Below are positions 20,119 through 29,226 of a stretch of DNA of 64,000 nucleotides, piece by piece. The stretch is from positions 496,001 to 560,000 of the forward strand of contig NZ_CP101114.1 in assembly GCF_024297065.1 (NCBI RefSeq), read 5' to 3'. Under the pieces are notes generated by a model. That model was not told the origin of the DNA. It did no database searches and saw only the letters and a program-made list of their open reading frames with translations. The translations under genes were made by a program, and so were the position numbers. The stretch comes from Bartonella harrusi. Its GTDB lineage: Bacteria > Pseudomonadota > Alphaproteobacteria > Rhizobiales > Rhizobiaceae. How positions within the stretch are numbered: position 1 is the first letter of the stretch; each line of letters begins with the position of its first letter.

Positions 20119-20516
20119 AAAAGGGCTTGTTTTGGATTTTGCTTTTTTTTACAGCTCTTTTTTCTCTGTCGATAGCAATGGCAGTGGAGCCAGATGAAAT
20201 TTTAAAGGATACAGCTCTTGAGTTACGTGCCCGTGAGATTTCCTCATATTTGCGTTGTCCGATTTGCCAAAGTCAATCGATTGATGATTCAGATTCCTCT
20301 CTCGCACGTGATTTACGGTTGTTAATTCGGAAACGATTAAAAATGGGCCATACCAATCAAGAAGTGATTGATTTTCTTGTTGAACGATATGGTGAGTTTA
20401 TTCTCTTAAAGCCGCCATTTAATAAAACAACTTGGTTTTTATGGTTGTCGCCTTTGATAATTCTTTTTATTGGTGCAAGTGCTATATTGTTTCGGATAAG
20501 ATGCTGTAAACAATGA
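20115..20516 (+). CDS. ccmH: Cytochrome c-type biogenesis protein CcmH/CycL
   Basis: Thiol-reducing subunit of the heme lyase; keeps the CXXCH cysteines of apocytochrome c reduced. It has a signal peptide or N-terminal helix (residues about 4-22), then the redox motif LRCPICQSQSIDDS (C-x2-C), the three-helix domain (LARDLRLLIRKRLKMGHTNQEVIDFL), and a C-terminal membrane helix (WFLWLSPLIILFIGASAILF). 133 residues, normal. It is the last gene of the ccmE-F-H string; degP follows 239 bases later with its own ribosome-binding site. Confidence 0.95.
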   Translation: MKKGLFWILLFFTALFSLSIAMAVEPDEILKDTALELRAREISSYLRCPICQSQSIDDSDSSLARDLRLLIRKRLKMGHTNQEVIDFLVERYGEFILLKPPFNKTTWFLWLSPLIILFIGASAILFRIRCCKQ

Positions 20517-20755
20517 AGATAATGATTTTGAGTGTTATTAAAGAAAAAAAGTCAAAAATACTGTTGTATTAGAAGAGGTCTTGTAGGGAAAAAGTTAAAT
20601 TTATTTAAATTGCGTATGACCTTCTTGATAATGATGCGTGGTTGTGACCTTAAATCTTACAAAACTTTAACAATTTAGACAGAAAACGGTAAGGTCTGCT
20701 GCTTTATAAATGGTCTCGATAAAAATATAATAAATTGAATAGGAGCGTATACCAA

Positions 20756-22267
20756 ATGGTTAAAAAAACTTTCTTTAAAACATTAGTCGCAGTAAGCTTT
20801 TCTACTGCGTTGGAAAGTGCATTGTTTTTTAGTGGATGTGGGGCAAGTTTTTGGACGACAACGGCTCACGCCAATTCTATATTTTCTTCATCAGTGCAAC
20901 AGCCGGGATTTGCAGATATTGTTTCTCAAGTGAAACCTGCGGTTGTTTCAGTACAAGTGAAGAGCGATAAAAAGAAAGAAGAATGGTTTTTTAGCAATTT
21001 TTTTAGTGGACCAGGGCTTGACCAACTACCAGATCAGCATCCTTTAAAAAGATTTTTTAAAGAATTCCATGAGTTGGATAAGCCTAAAAACAAGTTTCCA
21101 TCACGTTCACATAGACCTCGTCCTATAGCTTTTGGTTCTGGATTTTTTATCTCCTCTGATGGTTATATTGTGACCAATAATCATGTGATTTCTGACGGCA
21201 CCAGTTATTCTGTTGTTCTTGATGATGGTACAGAATTAAATGCCAAGCTCATTGGATCAGATCCACGAACAGATCTTGCAGTCTTGAAGGTAAACGACAA
21301 AAGAAAATTCTCCTATGTTGATTTTGGTGATGATTTAAAACTTCGTGTTGGTGATTGGGTTGTTGCTATTGGCAATCCATTTGGCCTTGGTGGAACTGTG
21401 ACAGCGGGTATTGTTTCAGCACGTGGACGTGATATTGGTACGGATGTCTATGATGATTTTATTCAAATTGATGCCGCCGTTAATCGAGGAAATTCTGGTG
21501 GTCCAACATTTGATCTCAATGGAAAGGTTGTTGGAGTAAATACAGCAATTTTTTCTCCTTCTGGAGGGAATGTTGGAATTGCTTTTGCTATTCCGGCAGG
21601 GACAGCAAAACAGGTTGTGCAACAACTTATCGAAAAGGGTTCCGTTCAACGCGGTTGGTTGGGGGTTCAGATTCAACCTGTAACGAAGGATATTTCAGAT
21701 TCGATAGGTTTGAAAGAGGATAAAGGTGCTTTAATCACTGATCCATTAAAAGGACCAGCAGCAAAAGCTGGTATCAAGGCAGGGGATGTCATTATTTCGG
21801 TGAATGGTGAAAAAGTTAATGATGCCCGTGATTTAGCAAAGCGTATAGCAAATATTAGACCAGGCGAAACAGTAACGTTGGGGATTTGGAGATCTGGTAA
21901 GGAAGAAAATATAAAAGTGAAACTTGCTTCGATGCCTGAAGATGAAGGGAAAAAAGGAGGATCAAAATCTTCAAATGAGCGGAGTGATTCAGATGGAACA
22001 TTGGATAATTATGGTTTGATTGTAGCGCCTTCAGATGATGGTGTAGGATTGGTTGTAACGGATGTGGATTCGGATTCAGATGCTGCAGATAAAGGCATAC
22101 GCCCAGGTGATGTGATTGTGACAGTGAATAATAAAGCTGTGAAAAAAGTTTCTGATATTGTCGATACAATCAAGAATGCTGAGAAGTTAGGACGAAAAGC
22201 GGTACTCCTACAAGTGCGAACAAATGGTCAAAATCGTTTTGTTGCTCTTCCAATTTTAAAAAAATAA
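20756..22267 (+). CDS. degP: Periplasmic serine protease DegP/HtrA
   Basis: Envelope-stress protease and chaperone of the S1C family. The catalytic triad is visible (numbering from ATG 20756): His143 in TNNHVI, Asp173 in DPRTDLAVLKV, Ser247 in NRGNSGGPTFD. Two PDZ domains follow: the first from about residue 285 (GWLGVQIQPVTKDI), the second in the last 100 residues (GLVVTDVDSDSDAADKGIRPG). The N-terminal signal peptide runs to about THAHA/N. Start 20756 has AGGAG ten bases upstream; an in-frame TTG at 20735 is less likely. 503 residues. In rhizobia degP is followed by the same two-component pair and glnE, as here. Confidence 0.95.
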   Translation: MVKKTFFKTLVAVSFSTALESALFFSGCGASFWTTTAHANSIFSSSVQQPGFADIVSQVKPAVVSVQVKSDKKKEEWFFSNFFSGPGLDQLPDQHPLKRFFKEFHELDKPKNKFPSRSHRPRPIAFGSGFFISSDGYIVTNNHVISDGTSYSVVLDDGTELNAKLIGSDPRTDLAVLKVNDKRKFSYVDFGDDLKLRVGDWVVAIGNPFGLGGTVTAGIVSARGRDIGTDVYDDFIQIDAAVNRGNSGGPTFDLNGKVVGVNTAIFSPSGGNVGIAFAIPAGTAKQVVQQLIEKGSVQRGWLGVQIQPVTKDISDSIGLKEDKGALITDPLKGPAAKAGIKAGDVIISVNGEKVNDARDLAKRIANIRPGETVTLGIWRSGKEENIKVKLASMPEDEGKKGGSKSSNERSDSDGTLDNYGLIVAPSDDGVGLVVTDVDSDSDAADKGIRPGDVIVTVNNKAVKKVSDIVDTIKNAEKLGRKAVLLQVRTNGQNRFVALPILKK

Positions 22268-22280
22268 CACTTTGTTGATG

Positions 22281-22311
22281 TAGGACAGAGATTTTTGAGA
22301 TTTCTGTCCTA
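22281..22311 (+). terminator. Strong stem-loop between degP and response regulator
   Basis: TAGGACAGAGAT (22281-22292) pairs with ATTTCTGTCCTA (22300-22311), a 12-bp stem with one G-T pair and loop TTTTGAG. It lies 14 bases after the degP stop and 36 before the regulator start. No T-run follows, so it could be a weak terminator, an attenuator or a 3'-end stabiliser of degP mRNA. Confidence 0.5.
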
Positions 22312-22346
22312 TTACGCAAATTGTTCAAACAACGGAGATGCGTTTT

Positions 22347-23033
22347 ATGAAGGTACTCGTTATCGAAGATGATCGTGAGACGGGTCGTTATCTCGAAAAA
22401 GCTTTCTTGGAGGTAGGACATTCAGTTGATGTTGCCTATGATGGAGATACGGGATATACTTTAGCTGATACGGAAAGTTATGACGTTATGGTTATTGATA
22501 GGATGCTTTTGCATCGTGATGGTCTTTCTATTATTTCTGAATTACGTGCTAAGGGTAATGAAACACCCATTCTCATTCTTTCAGCTTTAGGACAAGTCAA
22601 TGATCGTGTGACCGGTTTGCGTGCTGGAGGTGATGATTATTTGACAAAACCGTATGCTTTTTCTGAGCTTCTTGCTCGTGTTGAGGTGCTACAACGACGA
22701 AAAAATCCTAAAGAGGCAGAAACTGTTTATTGCGTGGGCAATCTTGAACTTGATCGGTTAGCACATACAGTAAAACGAGGGGAAAGAAATATCATATTGC
22801 AACCACGAGAATTTCGTTTACTTGAATATTTGATGCGTTATGCTGGTCAGGTTGTTACACGCACTATGCTTTTAGAAAATGTTTGGGATTACCATTTTGA
22901 TCCACAAACAAATGTCATTGATGTTCATATATCCCGTTTAAGAGCAAAAATTGAAAAAGATTTTGATGCTCCACTTCTCCATACAGTACGTGGAGCTGGA
23001 TATATGCTGAAAGCACCAGATAATAAAAGATGA
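22347..23033 (+). CDS. OmpR-family response regulator
   Basis: Two-component response regulator with DNA-binding output. Receiver domain: acidic pair IEDD at residues 6-9, phosphoacceptor Asp51 in VMVIDRMLL, Lys101 in YLTKPYAF. The C-terminal winged-helix (trans_reg_C) shows LQPREFRLLEYLMRYAGQVVTR and ends VDVHISRLRAKIE then TVRGAGYML. Start ATG 22347 has GGAG at 22334-22337 at good spacing; the upstream ATG at 22338 would put GGAG directly against the start. The stop overlaps the start of the sensor kinase. Gene order matches an uncharacterised rhizobial pair after degP. Target genes cannot be inferred. Confidence 0.93.
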   Translation: MKVLVIEDDRETGRYLEKAFLEVGHSVDVAYDGDTGYTLADTESYDVMVIDRMLLHRDGLSIISELRAKGNETPILILSALGQVNDRVTGLRAGGDDYLTKPYAFSELLARVEVLQRRKNPKEAETVYCVGNLELDRLAHTVKRGERNIILQPREFRLLEYLMRYAGQVVTRTMLLENVWDYHFDPQTNVIDVHISRLRAKIEKDFDAPLLHTVRGAGYMLKAPDNKR

Positions 23034-24412
23034 ATCGTCTGCTCAATATAATACGTACGACAGCTTTCAGGCTTTCAGCCCTTTATATTTTACTGTTTGG
23101 GCTTGTTGCAACAGGGCTTTCCATTTATATGACGTCGTTTTCTGCTTCGTTGTTAATGGAACAAACCGAGCAGGCTTTACATGAAGAATTGAGGTATATT
23201 GAAAATGCTTACAATTATGGTGGGCTTCCTTTATTAATGCGCACTATAGATTATCGTTCAAGGCAACCGGGAGCTTTTCTTTATCTTGTTGCTGACCCTA
23301 TGGGGCGCATTTTAGCAGGCAATGTCGCGCGTATTGAGTTAGGTCTTTTAAATCATAATGGTTTTATTGCAAATTCTTTTTTGTATTCACGTTTTGGAGA
23401 ACATGGCAAAACAAGTGAACATCGCGCTTTAGCCATTGTTGTTGATTTACCTAATGCTATGAAAGTTCTTATAGGACGAGATTTAGATGAACCAGAACGT
23501 TTTGCAGCGGTTATTCGTAAAGCGGTGATATTTGCCCTTGCAGCAATGCTTGGAGGTGCTTTGCTCATATGGTTTTTTGTTGGTAGACGCGCTTTACAAA
23601 GGATTGATCATGTGACAGCGGCGTCACAGCGCTTGATGGATGGTGATTTCAGTGGGCGTTTGCCTATTTCTGGGGTAGGGGATGAATTTGACCGATTGTC
23701 TGCTAATCTGAATATTATGTTAGATCGTATTGAAGAATTAAATGTTAGTTTGCGTCAAGTATCGGACAATATTGCTCATGATCTGAAAACACCGCTGACA
23801 CGTTTTAGAAATCGTGCTGAAGAAGCGCTTTCTGGACAAAAGACGAAATCTGAATATCGTCAGGTACTTGAAGGGGTTATTGCTGAATCAGATCAACTTA
23901 TTCGCACTTTTAATGCTATTTTAATGATTTCACGCATTGAAGCGAGCAGTGCGATTGAACATCTTGAGGTTATGAATATGAAACTCATCCTTGAAGATGC
24001 TGTTGAACTTTATGAGCCTTTTGCTGAAGAATCGGGTGTTTTGCTTCGGTTAGGAGATACATTTGATAAAGAGCTTAAGCTAAATCGTGAACTGGTTGCC
24101 CAATCAATTTTTAATCTTATCGATAACGCAATTAAATATGCACCGAAAGATAGAGGGAAAGCAAAGGTTTGTTTATCGATGGAACATCGTGGTGAACATT
24201 TATTGGTTGTCGTTAGCGATAATGGTCCAGGCATTGCAGCGGATAAACGTGAAAAAGTAACAGAACGTTTTTTTCGCCTTGAAGAAAGTCGCACACAACC
24301 CGGTTTTGGGATTGGTTTAAGTATAGCAAAAGCTGTTATGAAACTTCATGGTGGTGAACTTTTACTTGAAAATGCAAATCCAGGGCTTAGGGCTGTTTTA
24401 TTATTTCCTTAA
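23030..24412 (+). CDS. Sensor histidine kinase
   Basis: Membrane sensor kinase partner of the preceding regulator (ATGA overlap at 23030-23033). Membrane helices at about residues 14-36 and 165-185 enclose a periplasmic sensor region of about 125 residues. HAMP domain at about 185-240, HisKA with His250 (SDNIAHDLKTPLTR), and HATPase with N box NLIDNAIKYAP, G1 VVSDNGPGI and G2 GFGIGLSIAKAVM. 460 residues. The signal sensed is unknown; coupling with degP suggests envelope state, which is an inference. Confidence 0.93.
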   Translation: MNRLLNIIRTTAFRLSALYILLFGLVATGLSIYMTSFSASLLMEQTEQALHEELRYIENAYNYGGLPLLMRTIDYRSRQPGAFLYLVADPMGRILAGNVARIELGLLNHNGFIANSFLYSRFGEHGKTSEHRALAIVVDLPNAMKVLIGRDLDEPERFAAVIRKAVIFALAAMLGGALLIWFFVGRRALQRIDHVTAASQRLMDGDFSGRLPISGVGDEFDRLSANLNIMLDRIEELNVSLRQVSDNIAHDLKTPLTRFRNRAEEALSGQKTKSEYRQVLEGVIAESDQLIRTFNAILMISRIEASSAIEHLEVMNMKLILEDAVELYEPFAEESGVLLRLGDTFDKELKLNRELVAQSIFNLIDNAIKYAPKDRGKAKVCLSMEHRGEHLLVVVSDNGPGIAADKREKVTERFFRLEESRTQPGFGIGLSIAKAVMKLHGGELLLENANPGLRAVLLFP

Positions 24413-24449
24413 AGGTATGTCTGCTTCATTATTTTAATATCTCTAACTC

Positions 24450-24477
24450 TTTTCTTTGCAGTATAATGCAAAGAAAA
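24450..24477. repeat. Inverted repeat before glnE
   Basis: TTTTCTTTGCA (24450-24460) is the exact reverse complement of TGCAAAGAAAA (24467-24477) with loop GTATAA. It lies between the sensor kinase stop and glnE. It may terminate the upstream operon or act on glnE expression; no T-run follows on the plus strand. Confidence 0.5.
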
Positions 24478-24505
24478 AGGGAAAACGCCTTTTAGGGAAG
24501 GACAG

Positions 24506-27430
24506 ATGAAAAGTGCTTTTTTAAAAACACAGCTTCTCTCATTATGCCCCCTTGATGAGAAAGGTTCACAGTGGCTAAAAGATATTGAAGAACAAGCAAG
24601 GAAGGAAAATTTAGAATCGCTCGTTTCTTATATTACAAATAAGGGAACGCAAATTGATTTCATAAACGCGGTTATGACCTTATCTCCTTTTTTGCGTGAG
24701 ATTTTAATTGCGCATCCATCTTATCTTATCCCTTTATTAAATGTTGATATAGAAACGAGGCTGGGTGAAATTATAGACGATATTGCAGCAATTGATAAGA
24801 ATGAAGTTATACAGGAAACTTCGTTAATGGCTGCTTTAAGGTGCAAAAAACGAGAAGCACATGTTCTCATTGCTTTAGCTGATTTAAGTGGTGTTTTTAC
24901 TTACGAAATTTCATGCACTTGGTTAACCCGTTTGGGAGAGGTTACATTAAGTGTAGCTCTCCGTTTTCTTTTAAGAGAGGCCCATGATCATGGTAAGATA
25001 AGTTTGTCGAGTCGTGATGATCCAGAAAAAGATTGTGGTTTAATCATTTTAGGGATGGGAAAATTGGGGGCAGGAGAGCTTAATTATTCTTCTGATATTG
25101 ATCTTATTGTTTTCATTGATGAAACATCAGCGCATATTGGTAATCTTTCTGAGAGTGTTGATGTATTCTCTAAAATGGTACGCCGACTCATTCGGATTCT
25201 TCAAGAACGCACTGCGGATGGGTATGTCTTTCGTCTTGACTTTCGTCTTCGCCCCGATCCAAGCTCAACGCCATTAGCTTTACCAGTAAGGACTGCATTG
25301 CGTTATTACGAGGGGCGCGGGCAAAATTGGGAGCGAGCAGCTATGATTAAAGCACGCCCAGTCGCTGGCGATAAAAGGGCAGGTTTTCACTTTCTTAAAG
25401 AGCTTTTTCCTTATGTATGGCGAAAATATTTAGATTATGCTGCTATTGCGGATATTCATTCGATCAAACGTCAAATTCATGCCTATAAAAATTATGGTCA
25501 AATTGCTGCTTATGGCCATAATATAAAATTAGGGCGAGGGGGAATTCGTGAAATTGAGTTTTTTGTTCAAACACAACAACTCATTGCTGGTGGTCGTTTC
25601 CCTCAATTGCGTGGACGTCAAACAGTCGCAATGTTGGCAGAACTTCACAAGCTTGGTTGGATTAATGAAAAAACAAAAAAGAACCTCGTAAAAAGCTATG
25701 CTTTTTTACGAAATGTGGAACATCGTATTCAGATGCTTGCAGATGAGCAAACCCACCTCCTTCCAAGTGATATCTCTCAGTTTACGAGTGTAGCCCATTT
25801 GATGGGTTATCAAGAGAGCAGCAGCTTTATTCGTGATTTATTAAAAACACTTCGGGTCGTTGAAAAGCATTATGCTGCATTGTTTGAGAATGAACAAGAG
25901 CTTGGTTTAGAAATTGGCAATTTAGTTTTTACGGGTGAGGAAGATGATCCAGAGACATTAGTAACATTAAATCGTTTAGGTTTTGCAAGAGCAAGTGATA
26001 TTTGTCGTATTATGCGCACACTCCATTGTGGACGTTATAAAGCAACGCAATCTGCGGAAGCACGTGAGAGATTGACCGAATTGACCCCAGCGCTTTTAAA
26101 AGCTTTTGGTGCGACAAAACGTGCTGATGAAGTGATGTTATGTTTTGATAGTTTTTTGCAAGGCTTACCTTCAGGAATTCAGCTTTTTAGTTTATTACAA
26201 TCTAATCCCTCTCTTTTAAATATGTTGGTGCTTATCATGGGAGCTGCGCCACGTCTTGCCGAAATTATTACCCGTAGGCCACATGTTTTTGATGGAATGT
26301 TAGAGCCAACTCTTTTTTCAGAATTGCCAACAAAAGATTATCTAGAAAAACGGCTTGAGTGTTTTCTTGAACGTATAATTTCGTATGAAGAAATCCTTGA
26401 TCACTTAAGGATTTTTGCTGATGAGCAACGTTTCTTGATTGGTATTTGCATTTTAAATGGTACAATTACGGGAGAAAAAGCTGGTTTTGCATTTACCGCG
26501 CTTGCTGATACTATGATTGCCAAAACATTTGCTGTGGTTCAAAAAGAATTTTTAAGTCTTCATGGTCATATTAAAGGGGGACGCGTTGGCATACTGGGTA
26601 TGGGGAAGCTTGGAAGTCATGAATTAACTGCGGGTTCAGATATTGATCTTATTTTGCTTTACGAACATGATGAGGATGCGGAAATGTCTGATGGAGAAAA
26701 ACCGCTTTATATTCCTCAATATTATACTCGTTTGACACAGCGTTTAGTTGCAGCTTTATCTACTCTTACAAGCCAAGGAATTCTTTATACTGTTGATTTG
26801 AGATTGCGGCCATTAGGAAATAAAGGGCCCGTTGCTGTTTCTTTTCCATTTTTTAAAAAATATTATCGCAAAGAGGCATGGATATGGGAACATCTTGCTT
26901 TAACACGAGCACGGGGTATTGCTGGGGATCCTGATTTTTTACAAAAGTTAGAAAATGAAGTGTGTGAAATTATTTCTTTTCCTCGTAATAAGAAAGATGT
27001 AGCAAAAGCTGTATGTGAAATGCGTACTTTGATTGAAAAAGAAAAACCGCCAGAAAATCAATGGGATTTAAAAACAATCCCTGGTGGTATTATGGACTTA
27101 GAGTTTATTGCTCAATTTGCTCTTATTACGCATGTGAGTGCATTTCAAATTGGAGCGACGACAGCAGATATTTTAGCTCAGTTACCGAACAATTTTCTTC
27201 ATCAGTCATTTATCTTTGATTTACATCATGCCTATAGCCTCTATACAAATTTGAGCCAAATGATACGGCTTTGTTTAAATACTTCTTTCGATTCCCACGA
27301 CATGCCACCTGGACTGAGTGACCTGTTATTAAGGAGTGTTGGGGAGCCGGATTTGCTTCGTGTTGAAAAATTACTAGAGGAAACTGAGCAATCAGTTTGT
27401 TCAATTTTTACACGTGTAATGAAATATTGA
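24506..27430 (+). CDS. glnE: Bifunctional glutamine synthetase adenylyltransferase/deadenylase
   Basis: Controls nitrogen assimilation by adding AMP to glutamine synthetase or removing it, under control of PII. Two nucleotidyltransferase halves are visible: LGMGKLGAGELNYSSDIDLI near residue 185 (deadenylase) and GMGKLGSHELTAGSDIDLIL near residue 700 (adenylase). A full-length protein of 974 residues. Start ATG 24506 has a purine-rich AAGGA upstream. It is located 93 bases after the sensor kinase, as in other Rhizobiales. Confidence 0.95.
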   Translation: MKSAFLKTQLLSLCPLDEKGSQWLKDIEEQARKENLESLVSYITNKGTQIDFINAVMTLSPFLREILIAHPSYLIPLLNVDIETRLGEIIDDIAAIDKNEVIQETSLMAALRCKKREAHVLIALADLSGVFTYEISCTWLTRLGEVTLSVALRFLLREAHDHGKISLSSRDDPEKDCGLIILGMGKLGAGELNYSSDIDLIVFIDETSAHIGNLSESVDVFSKMVRRLIRILQERTADGYVFRLDFRLRPDPSSTPLALPVRTALRYYEGRGQNWERAAMIKARPVAGDKRAGFHFLKELFPYVWRKYLDYAAIADIHSIKRQIHAYKNYGQIAAYGHNIKLGRGGIREIEFFVQTQQLIAGGRFPQLRGRQTVAMLAELHKLGWINEKTKKNLVKSYAFLRNVEHRIQMLADEQTHLLPSDISQFTSVAHLMGYQESSSFIRDLLKTLRVVEKHYAALFENEQELGLEIGNLVFTGEEDDPETLVTLNRLGFARASDICRIMRTLHCGRYKATQSAEARERLTELTPALLKAFGATKRADEVMLCFDSFLQGLPSGIQLFSLLQSNPSLLNMLVLIMGAAPRLAEIITRRPHVFDGMLEPTLFSELPTKDYLEKRLECFLERIISYEEILDHLRIFADEQRFLIGICILNGTITGEKAGFAFTALADTMIAKTFAVVQKEFLSLHGHIKGGRVGILGMGKLGSHELTAGSDIDLILLYEHDEDAEMSDGEKPLYIPQYYTRLTQRLVAALSTLTSQGILYTVDLRLRPLGNKGPVAVSFPFFKKYYRKEAWIWEHLALTRARGIAGDPDFLQKLENEVCEIISFPRNKKDVAKAVCEMRTLIEKEKPPENQWDLKTIPGGIMDLEFIAQFALITHVSAFQIGATTADILAQLPNNFLHQSFIFDLHHAYSLYTNLSQMIRLCLNTSFDSHDMPPGLSDLLLRSVGEPDLLRVEKLLEETEQSVCSIFTRVMKY

Positions 27431-28339
27431 ATATATTTTGTAATAATTGATGAAATCATTATGTATGATTGTTATATAAAATGTAACAAAGTACTCTATA
27501 AATAATATAACATGTAATAATTTGAATAATAGAAAATAAGCAATTTTTTATTAATATTGCTTTATATAAATTTATATGATGCTATAATTTACTTTATTTT
27601 TAAATAATTTTTATAAGAAAAAATTATGATTCTTGGCGTATCATCGTTTTTTGTCTATAGACTGTTTCTTTATAGATTTTAAAGTATGTTTTTTAAGAGT
27701 ATAATCAGTATAAATTATTTTTACTTTTTCTCTCATACGGGTTTGGATGATTTTTTGTAATAAAATCAGTTCATTATTAAATTTTATTGTTTTGTAAAAA
27801 AATTGAAAAGTCTTTTTTAATTTTTATTGGATAATTTTCTTTATTATTTTTGCTGAGTTAAAGTTTATCTATGATACAATGTTGCTTACTTTATTATAGA
27901 GATGCATATGAGAAGCATAAAGAAGATACATTTATGATCTAAAAGATACTATAAATTTTTTATCAGAAAATAAGAGTCTCTTTAGTGCAAATATTGGGTA
28001 AAATTTCATAGAAATCATAATTTTGTATATTTTTACAATGGACAGAATAGCAACATATTAAGAAAATGAGAACAACAAGCTTCACATCACGATGGAAGAC
28101 AACCTCCTTTTCTTTTGAGCAACTGATATTATTATCATATGCATATTGCTGCCACAATGATAAGACTATAAAAAGAATAAAAAATTATAATAAATAATAT
28201 TGATAGAAAATTATTAAAAATTATAGAAGGGTTGTTAATTTTATTTTTCTATATTTGTATCATTTTTACTATAGATTTTTTGAAAAAAATATGAAAATAT
28301 CAAGCCATTATGTGTCACATTAGCTTTTAGGTGAGCATT
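27431..28339. other. Long AT-rich leader upstream of Hbp-type gene
   Basis: About 900 bases with extreme A/T content (particularly 27430-27640 and 27740-27850) and no supported gene. A minus-strand frame at 27963-28157 (64 codons) has no recognisable similarity. In Bartonella, hemin-binding protein genes are known to have regulatory upstream regions, and the last 150 bases probably hold the promoter, but I could not identify a specific motif. Confidence 0.6.
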
Positions 28340-29173
28340 ATGACTATAAAACGCTTCATCATAATTTCTCTTTTTTCTTTAACTTTAATTTCTGTCGTGC
28401 AGGCATCAGATGTTGTAATTCCTGAGCAACCAGTACCTGTTGTTGCTGTTTCTGCGTTTTCCTGGACAGGCCTCTACCTTGGAGGTCAAATTGGTAATTT
28501 TTCAAGTAAGACCAGTGCAAGTTATTTAAGAGGTGATAATCCAGGAAAGTGGATTTCAGTTAACAAAGAGTTTCTGCCAAAACTCTCTGGTTTTGTAGGT
28601 GGTATCTATGCTGGTTCCAACGTTAATATTGACAATGGTTTTCTCATAGGTATCGATACAGATGTGATTTGGACTGGTAAAAAGAATACAAAAGATATAA
28701 GTCCACAAGATATTCATTCGCCACAAGAAAGTCTGGATGGAGCAGCGTTAGGAGAGAGGAGTCGATCAACAACACATCAACATGATTCTAATGTTGCGGG
28801 CGCTGAAACGGTGCAGTATACTTTGAAACAAAAATGGACTGGTGCCACACGAGTACGTGTTGGTTTCCCTGTGGATCATATGATGCCTTATCTTGCAGGA
28901 GGGATTGCTTATGTGCGGCTTCAAAATATTTTTGCAAAGGCAACGGATACAACAAGCAGAGCAATGAATTTGTCTGATTTTTTACATGATGAAAAAAAGA
29001 CAATGATTGGTTATACTCTTGGAGGTGGTATTGATTTTGCGGTAACCGATAATGTTATTATGCGTGCGGAATATCGTTACTCAGATTATGGTAAGAAGAA
29101 ATTTGCAAATGGGAAAATTGAAATTGGTTACAAAACGAATGATTTTCGTGTGGGTGTAGCATACAAATTTTAA
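28340..29173 (+). CDS. Hemin-binding outer-membrane protein, Hbp/Omp25 family
   Basis: Outer-membrane beta-barrel of the Omp25/31 family; in Bartonella these are the hemin-binding proteins HbpA-E. It has a signal peptide (MTIKRFIIISLFSLTLISVVQASD), the family-typical entry FSWTGLYLGGQIG, alternating strand pattern, YLAGGIAYVRLQN, RAEYRYSDYGK, and a C-terminal aromatic (GVAYKF) for barrel insertion. ATG 28340 has AGGTGAG just upstream; GTG 28331 is the other option. 277 residues. A clear terminator follows. It stands alone between AT-rich regions. Which Hbp paralog it is cannot be decided without comparison. Confidence 0.88.
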   Translation: MTIKRFIIISLFSLTLISVVQASDVVIPEQPVPVVAVSAFSWTGLYLGGQIGNFSSKTSASYLRGDNPGKWISVNKEFLPKLSGFVGGIYAGSNVNIDNGFLIGIDTDVIWTGKKNTKDISPQDIHSPQESLDGAALGERSRSTTHQHDSNVAGAETVQYTLKQKWTGATRVRVGFPVDHMMPYLAGGIAYVRLQNIFAKATDTTSRAMNLSDFLHDEKKTMIGYTLGGGIDFAVTDNVIMRAEYRYSDYGKKKFANGKIEIGYKTNDFRVGVAYKF

Positions 29174-29200
29174 AGTGTAGCAGAATGAGGAGATTTCAAA

Positions 29201-29226
29201 GTCCCATTTTCGAGTGGGGCTTTTTT
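29201..29226 (+). terminator. Rho-independent terminator of the Hbp-type gene
   Basis: An eight-pair stem GTCCCATT (29201-29208) with AGTGGGGC (29213-29220), two G-T pairs, tetraloop TTCG, followed by six T (29221-29226). It lies 27 bases after the stop codon. Confidence 0.88.

Noticed and set aside
27963-28157. 64-codon minus-strand frame
   Set aside because: No support beyond being open; sits in the leader of the Hbp-type gene.
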